Positions 6,744 to 11,482 of a stretch of 11,482 bases of DNA are shown piece by piece. A program made the translations under genes and the position numbers. The notes below the pieces were generated by a model that was given only the letters and a program-made list of their open reading frames with translations, was not told where the DNA came from and did no database searches. How positions within the stretch are numbered: position 1 is the stretch's first letter; each line of letters opens with the position of its first letter. The stretch comes from Ktedonobacterales bacterium (GTDB lineage: Bacteria > Chloroflexota > Ktedonobacteria > Ktedonobacterales > JADMIN01): the NCBI GenBank assembly GCA_025450405.1, contig JANWHL010000008.1:1-11482 (forward strand), given 5' to 3'.

Positions 6744-7835
6744 CTATGCGCGGCGAGCGACGCCGTGGCCCGCGCGGACGTCGGCGATGGAGTAGAGCGT
6801 GCCGTCTTCGGTGTAGCCACCGGTGAAGGGGTCGCCGGCGATCAGCAGGGGCGTATCGAGGTCGATGTAACGGAAGCCGCCCTGGCCGGCCACGAAGTGC
6901 GCGGAGACGGCGGTGCCCAGACGCGATTCCAGCATGGCGCCCACCATCAGCTCCAGATGGGCGGCGCGGCAGACAGCGGCCACGTCCAGCGCGGCGACGA
7001 TTCCGGCTTTCATCAGCTTGATGTTCACGACGTGGGCGGCGCCCAGTCGCGCCACGCGCAGGGCGTCAGCGGCGGTGTGGACCGCTTCGTCGGCGGCCAC
7101 GGGCACGCCAGCATGCTCGGCGACGAAGCGCAGGCCGAGCAGATCCTCACGATGGACTGGCTGCTCGAACAGGATCGGCTGGACGCCCTCAGCCGCCAGC
7201 AGCCGGATCAGGTGGACGGCGTTGGCCGGTGAGTAGCCCTGGTTGCCGTCGAGGAGCAGATCGGCGCCCGGCGCGCTCGCGTGGACCGCCAGCGCTCGCT
7301 CGAGGTCCGCGCGCACGGTGGTGCCCACCTTGAGCTTGATGGTAGCCGCCCCGCGCGCCTGGTACTCCGCCGCGAGCGTGCGCACGTGCGCGGGCGCGAC
7401 GATGGGGATGCTGATATCGGTGCGCAGGGAGGTCTCGGCCCCGCCGAAGAGGTGACTGAGCGGCACACCCCACGAGCGGGTGAGGGCATCGAGGACGGCG
7501 GCCTCCACCCCGGTCCGCGCGGCCGCCTGGTGTTCGAAGCTGGCGTCGAGGGCATGAGCGAGCGGGCGCCACTGGACGGCATCGGCGCCTTCCACGAGTG
7601 CGGTCATGTCCGCGAGCGCCGCGAGGGTGGTCGCCTGGGTCTCGCCGCCGCTGGGCGGGAAGGGCGCGGCCTCGCCCAGGCCCACGGTGCCGTCGGCCAG
7701 CGTGACCCGCACCAACACGTTGTGGACGGCGTCCATCCGGCCGGTGGCGATGGTGAACGGCTCGCGGAGCGGCAGGTCGAGCGGCTCGGCTTCGAGTCGC
7801 ATGATGCGGGTGCTGGCGGTGCGTGTGCGCGGCAT
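6744..7835 (-). CDS. Dipeptide epimerase (enolase superfamily, AEE-like)
   Basis: The 363-residue protein has full family length. It carries the muconate-lactonizing subgroup layout: capping domain with LREPFTIATG (23-32), then a barrel with the catalytic K-L-K (167-169), metal ligands D196 (DGNQGY), E224 (FEQP) and D249 (ADE), and the second base K273 (NIKLMKAG). The D-L-D motif (325-327) near the C-terminus is the one that binds the dipeptide amino group in L-Ala-D/L-Glu epimerases, which favours dipeptide epimerase over muconate or o-succinylbenzoate enzymes. In characterised relatives this recycles murein peptides, but specificity varies widely in this family. ATG at 7835 has GGAGGAG (7842-7848) six bases upstream and a promoter just beyond. 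It is monocistronic as seen, convergent with the PPOX gene and divergent from the gene at 8058. No partner peptidase or transporter is visible. Confidence 0.92.
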   Translation of the reverse strand: MPRTRTASTRIMRLEAEPLDLPLREPFTIATGRMDAVHNVLVRVTLADGTVGLGEAAPFPPSGGETQATTLAALADMTALVEGADAVQWRPLAHALDASFEHQAAARTGVEAAVLDALTRSWGVPLSHLFGGAETSLRTDISIPIVAPAHVRTLAAEYQARGAATIKLKVGTTVRADLERALAVHASAPGADLLLDGNQGYSPANAVHLIRLLAAEGVQPILFEQPVHREDLLGLRFVAEHAGVPVAADEAVHTAADALRVARLGAAHVVNIKLMKAGIVAALDVAAVCRAAHLELMVGAMLESRLGTAVSAHFVAGQGGFRYIDLDTPLLIAGDPFTGGYTEDGTLYSIADVRAGHGVARRA

Positions 7836-7862
7836 GGATCGCTCCTCCAACTTCTCTGCCGT

Positions 7863-7891
7863 ATTGTACGAAGCCCGCAACAGCGCGGCAA
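7863..7891 (-). promoter_or_regulatory. Strong promoter for the dipeptide epimerase
   Basis: The minus strand has TTGCCG (7886-7891), exactly 17 bp, then TACAAT (7863-7868), which is five of six to consensus. Start of transcription near 7856 leaves a leader of about 20 bases that contains the ribosome binding site. Spacing and match make this the best minus-strand promoter in the window. Confidence 0.65.
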
Positions 7892-7957
7892 GTCCCAATA
7901 CGGCCCGATTGGCGCGCCCGTCGCCCGCCGGATTGCCGCCAAGCGTACGGGGATACT

Positions 7958-7980
7958 CGGAGCCGGGTGCTCCGTTATAT
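7958..7980 (+). promoter_or_regulatory. Inverted repeat abutting a -10-like TTATAT
   Basis: CGGAGC (7958-7963) and GCTCCG (7969-7974) form a perfect 6-bp inverted repeat around CGGGT, touching TTATAT (7975-7980), the only AT-rich hexamer between the divergent genes. No good -35 is seen at 17 bp (GATACT). It could be an operator or a replacement for the -35 element of the gene at 8058, with a leader of about 70 bases. Confidence 0.3.
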
Positions 7981-8057
7981 CTACGTGTGGCAAGCCCTTA
8001 GGCCCGCGCATTGAGCCGCTGGAAGGGCACTGGCCCAGCGGGGAAGGACTCTTCAAC

Positions 8058-9533
8058 ATGGCAGGTCCGTACGATCCCAGCAATCAACCATCACCTGGGG
8101 CGTCTGAGCCATCGGGCGGCCAGTTCGGCCAGTATGGTCAGTACGGCCAGTACGGACAGCCGGCCCAGCCGAGCTGGGGCGGAGCGCCGCCCGCCGGCCA
8201 ACCGGGACAATCCGGCGCGTACTGGCAGCCGGGCGCGCCATCGCAGAGCCTATACGGTCAGCCGGGCCAATCGGGGGCGTATGGCCAGCCAAGCCAATCG
8301 GGGGCGTATGGGCAGCCAGGGGCGCCGTCGCAAGCCGCGTATGGCCAGCCGGGAGCGCCGTCCCAGGGCTTCTATGGTCAGCCGGGCATGGCATCGCAGG
8401 CGTTCCAGCCGCCGATGCCGGCCAAGCCAAAGAAGTCGCGGCGCGGGCTGTGGATCGGCCTTGGGATCGCGGCGGTGCTGTTGCTGGCCACGGGCGGCGG
8501 CGCGGGCTTCGCCGCCGTCCAGTATTTCGCGCCAGCGGTCGCTACGGGTGAGCTCTGCGCCGCGCTCAAGACGCAGAATTACACGGCGGGCTACGGTCTG
8601 CTCTCCAGCGGCCTCCAGGGGCAGTTCACCCAGGACCAGTACACGCAAGCGTCCACCGCGCTGGACAAGATCGAGGGCACGGTAACGAACTGCGCGACGT
8701 CGCAGGGGAGCAATAGCTACACCTACAGCCTGGGCAGCGATACGGCGGCCATTCAGGCCGTCATCACGCGCTCGACCGCTGGCTCGATGCAGGGGACGCT
8801 GAAGCTCAAGAATGAGCACGGCACGTGGAAGATTGACGGGCTGGACACGGGGCTGCTGGGCGTGAACATGGGCGCGCTGCTGGCGACAGGCGCGTACTGC
8901 CAGGCCCTCCAGAGCCAGAATTACACGGCGGCCTACGGGATGCTGGGCAGCGCGGTGACAGGCACATTGACCCAGGCGGTCTTCGTCAGCCAGGCCAAGC
9001 TGCACGATCAGCTCGATGGCACGGTGAGCGCTTGCGATCTCGTCGGCCTGGGCACGGGCAACAGCGACACCAACGCCAGCCTGACGGCGAGCATCGCGCG
9101 CACGAAGCTGGGCCAGAAGCAGGGGCAGCTCTCGCTCGACGTGGAAGGTGGCGCCTGGAAGATCAGCACGATCGGCACGTCGTTGCAGGGGACTGACCTC
9201 GGGGCGCTGCTGGTGACGCAGGAGTTCTGCAAGGACCTGCATAGCGCGAACTACGCCGATCTGCTGCACAATGTCTTCTCGGACGCCTACAAGGGCAACG
9301 CCTCGGTGGCGGACGTCCAGGCCCTGTTCGGTGGGGCGGTCGACGATATCAAGTGGGCGGGTTGCACGCCCATCACCTCCTCCTACACGGTGTCCGGGAC
9401 GTCGGCCTCCATCCAGGTGACACTCATTGTGGTCCAGGTATCCACCGGGCAGACGGACTCGGGGCCGATCCTGGTGAAGCTGGTCCAGCAGTCCAGCGGT
9501 TGGAAGGTGGACAACTTCGCGAAGGCCTCGTAG
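8058..9533 (+). CDS. Single-pass protein: QGY-rich tail plus three tandem NTF2-like Cys-pair domains
   Basis: The 491-residue product has three parts. Residues 18-122 are free of charged residues and rich in Gly, Gln, Tyr, Pro, Ser and Ala, with YGQPG-type repeats. KPKKSRR then precedes one membrane helix (about 131-155), so the tail is predicted inside and the rest outside. The ectodomain is three related units. Each begins with a C-x2-L...NY pattern (C167, C281, C391), has a second Cys exactly 45 residues later (C212, C326, C436) and ends in a G-x-W-K or similar motif (W257, W367, W482). The alpha-then-beta character resembles NTF2-like/DUF4878-type modules of bacterial membrane proteins. 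Each Cys pair probably forms a disulfide. ATG at 8058 has GGGAAGGA (8041-8048) nine bases upstream; the longer open frame before it has no gene character. Function unknown; binding or sensing outside is most likely. Confidence 0.88.
   Translation: MAGPYDPSNQPSPGASEPSGGQFGQYGQYGQYGQPAQPSWGGAPPAGQPGQSGAYWQPGAPSQSLYGQPGQSGAYGQPSQSGAYGQPGAPSQAAYGQPGAPSQGFYGQPGMASQAFQPPMPAKPKKSRRGLWIGLGIAAVLLLATGGGAGFAAVQYFAPAVATGELCAALKTQNYTAGYGLLSSGLQGQFTQDQYTQASTALDKIEGTVTNCATSQGSNSYTYSLGSDTAAIQAVITRSTAGSMQGTLKLKNEHGTWKIDGLDTGLLGVNMGALLATGAYCQALQSQNYTAAYGMLGSAVTGTLTQAVFVSQAKLHDQLDGTVSACDLVGLGTGNSDTNASLTASIARTKLGQKQGQLSLDVEGGAWKISTIGTSLQGTDLGALLVTQEFCKDLHSANYADLLHNVFSDAYKGNASVADVQALFGGAVDDIKWAGCTPITSSYTVSGTSASIQVTLIVVQVSTGQTDSGPILVKLVQQSSGWKVDNFAKAS
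8118..8411 (+). repeat. In-gene degenerate repeats coding for the QGY-rich tail
   Basis: A run of GQY triplets (residues 21-34) is followed by units of nine to eleven residues around YGQPG, with Tyr at 55, 66, 75, 84, 95 and 106. At DNA level the units vary by synonymous changes, so this is an established protein repeat rather than a recent duplication. Length variation between strains would be expected. Confidence 0.8.
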
Positions 9534-9588
9534 CCGCAAGAGATCGTAGCCGCACGGTACGGGCATCGCGGTCGCGCCGCGGTCGCGC
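9528..9588. repeat. Two 11-bp direct repeats at the 3' end of the tandem-domain gene
   Basis: TCGTAGCCGCA occurs at 9528-9538 (including the stop codon) and 9544-9554. CGCGGTCGCGC is then directly duplicated at 9567-9577 and 9578-9588. These look like slippage duplications in GC-rich spacer. A role in transcript ends is possible but unsupported. Confidence 0.45.
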
Positions 9589-9610
9589 CGGGACGGCAAT
9601 GGCGACCCTC

Positions 9611-9642
9611 CGGGGCGCTCTGACGAATGTCAGGGCGCCTCG
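9611..9642 (+). terminator. Long hairpin, probable terminator
   Basis: Bases 9611-9624 pair with 9629-9642, 14 pairs including two G-T wobbles, around the loop GAAT. It lies 77 bp after the stop of the gene at 8058-9533, in a convergent spacer, so it could stop transcription from either side. There is no T-tract, which weakens the call for an intrinsic terminator, although high-GC bacteria often use such hairpins. Confidence 0.45.
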
Positions 9643-9673
9643 ACGCGTGGGCGGGGGGAGACGGTGTGCACAA

Positions 9674-9686
9674 AGAGGACACAGAG
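9674..9686. repeat. AGAGGACAC-type dispersed repeat, copy 2
   Basis: AGAGGACACAGAG matches 12 of 13 bases of the box at 6625-6637. Both copies lie on the same strand in spacers between convergent genes. Confidence 0.5.
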
Positions 9687-9702
9687 GGGTCGTCAACCCC
9701 GG

Positions 9703-9726
9703 CCCCTCTCCCTGCGGGGCGAGGGG
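9703..9726. repeat. CCCCTC/GAGGGG palindromic repeat element
   Basis: CCCCTC (9703-9708) pairs with GAGGGG (9721-9726), and an inner CCC pairs with GGG around a four-base loop, with one T-C mismatch. The form is that of the CCCTCTCCC...GGGAGAGGG hairpins scattered in many bacterial genomes, usually between genes. A nested terminator role is possible. Confidence 0.5.
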
Positions 9727-9800
9727 AGCCCGGCGCACAAACCTGAGTGACCAAGGGCGGGCGGGGTAGTGTGGCGAGGATGCGGAATTGAAGGTCCGCG

Positions 9801-9813
9801 TGTCATCCTGAGC
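9801..9813. repeat. TGTCATCCTGAGC dispersed element
   Basis: The 13-base core TGTCATCCTGAGC is the usual left end of a small dispersed repeat known from intergenic regions of unrelated bacteria. The usual GAAGGATCT-like right end is not clear here, so the copy may be truncated or degenerate. Confidence 0.4.
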
Positions 9814-9840
9814 TGCGGGCGGCTTGTGGGGGGCGGCCGA

Positions 9841-9909
9841 CTATTTTCGAGGGAGTCCTGAGCTTCGAGATCCGCGCACGGGCAACGGGCTATTTTCGCG
9901 GGAATCCTG
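9841..9909. repeat. 20-bp direct repeat, 49-bp period
   Basis: CTATTTTCGAGGGAGTCCTG (9841-9860) and CTATTTTCGCGGGAATCCTG (9890-9909) agree at 18 of 20 bases. A shorter look-alike, GGGCTATCTTCAGGA, begins at 9961. The AT-rich core stands out from the GC-rich surroundings, which points to a repeat element rather than remains of a gene. Confidence 0.55.
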
Positions 9910-9987
9910 CATGGCAAGAAGACGGTACCCTGAGGATTGGGCGCCCACGGCCCAGCTATTGGGCTATCTTCAGGAGAAGCATGGGGG

Positions 9988-11460
9988 TCAGAAGCGGCGG
10001 GAGGGGACGATTTGCTGGCGCTCGGCGAGGCGCGAGAGGAACACTTCGAGGTCGAGGGCGCCGACGCGCCGGGCGAGGGCGACCGCCCAGGCGTAGAGGG
10101 CCTGGTCAGCCGCGCTGCCGCGGCCCGAGAGGCGGACGCGGAAGCGGCCCTGGGCGCCGAGATAGACGCGGGCGACGCGTGGTCGCTGGGCGCCACGGTA
10201 GAGGTTGCGCCAGGCGCGGACATGCTGGGCCGTGGGACCCTCGGGGTCGCCGGCAGCGCTCAGGGGGTTGTCGGCGGGCGGACGGATGCCGGGCCGGGGG
10301 ACGCCTTCGTCGGCGCGGGCGATGGCGGCCGCCTCCTCCTCCAGCGCGCGGCGGCGCAGGCCGGGATCGCGGGCGTTGCGCAGGAAGGCGCGGGTGGTCA
10401 GTCCCCCGGCGGGCTGGCCCGACCGGGGCGCGGCATGGGAGCTGATGCGCCCGACGCCGCTGATGGTCAGCCAGCCAGCGCGGCCGGCGTCGAGCAGGAG
10501 CAGCGGCACCAGGTGGGCTTCGTCGGTCCGGTCCTGGACGGGGGCGGCGCCGCGACGAAGCGGGAGCGCGGCGGCGGGGGCGCGCTTGACGCGCGCCAAC
10601 TCGGCGGCCACGTCGGTCAGGAGGATGCGCGCGGGCACAGGGACGGTGGTGCGCTGGCGGAGGCCGGGCAGACCGCGGAGGCGGGTGAACGGCTGGGCCG
10701 CGCCGGCGGTCGCGGTCACGTCGTCCCAGGTGATGTCCTTCAGGCGTGGGGTGCGACGGCGCAGCCAGCGCCCGCGGTGGAAGATGGCGCCGGGCCCGAG
10801 CAGTCGCTCTGATTCGTCCAGGCACTCGGCGGCCACGATCACCTGGAGGAGCTGGAGGAGCCAGAGGGTGGGGTCGTGGGGGCTGATACCGGCGGCGGGC
10901 AGCGGCATGGAGGGCGGGGCCGGGGCGTTCTCCTCGTCGTCGGCCTCCTCGCCGCCGCCCAGCGGGACGAGGGTGAGGGCGGGCGCCGCGCCGAGGCCGC
11001 CCGCGCCACGGTCGATGCGCCGTGCCGCCAACGCGAAATCGGCGCGACCATCGGGCGGCAGCTTCGCTACGGCGGCGTGCGCCAGGGTGGTGACGGCGCC
11101 ATAGCCGCTGATTTCGATCACGTCGGCGGTGAGGGCGGTGTTGGCGGCGGGGACCAGCAAGGGGACCGCGACCTCAATCTCTTCGTCCAGCTCGCGGGTG
11201 GTCAGGCGCAGGCGTGTGAGCGCGAGGAGCGCCAGCAGCAGGGTGGCCGCGGCGGCCGCCAAGAGCGCCAGCCATTCGCCTGAGGTGAGGACGCCTTCAT
11301 GGACGTAGGTGGCGAGGAGATTGGTCACCAGACCCACCGCGGCTGAGATGCCCACTATCACCAGCAGCAGCTCGGCGACACGGTCGCGGGCGGCGGACAC
11401 TTGCTCGCGCAGCTCGGGCGCGCCGCGTTCGTCGCCGTCGGGGCCTTCGAAGCCGATCAT
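9988..11460 (-). CDS. Unrecognised two-TM membrane protein
   Basis: The 490-residue product has two hydrophobic helices (about 31-52 and 63-84) joined by a short loop (TYVHEGVLTSGEW), then about 400 residues likely in the cytoplasm. The soluble part has an acidic, Pro-rich linker (about 170-190, EEADDEEN), a helical hydrophobic stretch (about 198-212), a basic WLRRR segment (232-236), a strand-rich middle and a helical C-terminal region rich in Arg and Ala ending ERQQIVPSRRF. I see no catalytic motif and recognise no family. ATG at 11460 is chosen because GGAGGA (11465-11470) lies four bases before it; a TTG at 11472 would place that site inside the gene. The neighbour upstream lies outside the window, so operon context is missing. 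The long coherent frame, strong ribosome binding site and two clear TM helices support a real gene. Confidence 0.8.
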   Translation of the reverse strand: MIGFEGPDGDERGAPELREQVSAARDRVAELLLVIVGISAAVGLVTNLLATYVHEGVLTSGEWLALLAAAAATLLLALLALTRLRLTTRELDEEIEVAVPLLVPAANTALTADVIEISGYGAVTTLAHAAVAKLPPDGRADFALAARRIDRGAGGLGAAPALTLVPLGGGEEADDEENAPAPPSMPLPAAGISPHDPTLWLLQLLQVIVAAECLDESERLLGPGAIFHRGRWLRRRTPRLKDITWDDVTATAGAAQPFTRLRGLPGLRQRTTVPVPARILLTDVAAELARVKRAPAAALPLRRGAAPVQDRTDEAHLVPLLLLDAGRAGWLTISGVGRISSHAAPRSGQPAGGLTTRAFLRNARDPGLRRRALEEEAAAIARADEGVPRPGIRPPADNPLSAAGDPEGPTAQHVRAWRNLYRGAQRPRVARVYLGAQGRFRVRLSGRGSAADQALYAWAVALARRVGALDLEVFLSRLAERQQIVPSRRF

Positions 11461-11464
11461 GATG

Positions 11465-11470
11465 TCCTCC
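11465..11470 (-). promoter_or_regulatory. Shine-Dalgarno site fixing the start at 11460
   Basis: The minus strand reads GGAGGA, four bases before ATG at 11460. It excludes the overlapping in-frame TTG at 11472 as the main start. Confidence 0.7.
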
Positions 11471-11482
11471 AAGGGGGGGACC

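Larger units (their letters stand above)
9534..9987. other. 454-bp repeat-rich spacer between convergent genes
   Basis: No gene is supported here. The stretch holds short direct repeats (9544-9588), a strong hairpin (9611-9642), an AGAGGACAC box (9674-9686), a CCCCTC/GAGGGG hairpin (9703-9726), a TGTCATCCTGAGC element (9801-9813) and a 20-bp direct repeat (9841-9860, 9890-9909). Its make-up suggests a landing site for small dispersed repeats. Confidence 0.65.

Noticed and set aside
7281..8057. N-terminal extension of the tandem-domain protein
   Set aside because: The frame is open only because it is antisense to the epimerase gene; the residues are Arg/Gly-rich shadow sequence and the 8058 ATG has a ribosome binding site.
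8118..8411. CRISPR-like or minisatellite array
   Set aside because: The repeats are in frame, degenerate at third codon positions and part of a coding region, with no spacer structure.
8250..9599. 449-codon minus-strand frame across the tandem-domain gene
   Set aside because: It is a GC-driven shadow: the plus-strand frame has a TM helix, repeats and conserved Cys spacing, while this one is Arg-rich with no domain.
9911..10096. Plus-strand frame beginning MARRRYPEDWAPTAQLLGYL
   Set aside because: The first ~25 residues look protein-like, but the start follows a repeat copy without a clear ribosome binding site, and the frame then runs antisense into the well-supported gene at 9988-11460 with Arg-rich composition.

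Overview
This is a GC-rich bacterial chromosomal window with eight protein-coding genes and no RNA genes, CRISPR array or transposase that I can see. Three families of short intergenic repeat (AGAGGACACNGAG boxes, a CCCCTC/GAGGGG hairpin, and a TGTCATCCTGAGC element), together with PKD, PEGA-like and NTF2-like membrane-anchored proteins, suggest a high-GC Chloroflexota member. A high-GC actinobacterium is the main alternative. The assignment is an inference from style, not from a marker gene.

Layout. Positions 36-4781 (minus strand) hold an envelope-protein cassette of three genes. In transcription order these are an exported Ig-like/alpha-beta hydrolase fusion (2970-4781), a PKD-domain membrane protein with an NTF2-like tail 16 bp downstream (1505-2953), and a single-pass protein with a PEGA-like ectodomain (36-1340). 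The third gene has its own candidate promoter, overlapped by two TGGTACCA palindromes. A 434-bp divergent intergenic region (4782-5215) follows. It carries a TTGACA-N17-TAGACT promoter and a two-hairpin leader for a plus-strand pair: a tandem GNAT acetyltransferase (5216-6133) and a small PPOX-class flavin/F420-type protein (6190-6591). Convergent to this pair is a dipeptide epimerase of the enolase superfamily (6744-7835, minus), with a very good promoter. Divergent from the epimerase is a 491-aa single-pass protein (8058-9533, plus). Its cytoplasmic tail is long, uncharged and rich in Q, G and Y, and its ectodomain is three tandem NTF2-like units, each with two cysteines exactly 45 residues apart. 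A 454-bp repeat-rich spacer separates it from an unrecognised two-TM protein (9988-11460, minus) at the window edge.

How the genes may work together. Four or five of the eight products are predicted to be exported or membrane-anchored, and an NTF2-like fold seems to recur in two of them. The hydrolase, PKD and PEGA proteins probably act together at the cell surface on a substrate I cannot name. The epimerase could recycle peptidoglycan dipeptides, but nothing adjacent confirms this. The most interesting items are the Cys-45-Cys triplet protein with its prion-like tail, the three-gene surface cassette with its palindromic operator candidate, the structured leader of the GNAT pair, and the orphan two-TM protein. 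No known defence or mobile system is recognisable.
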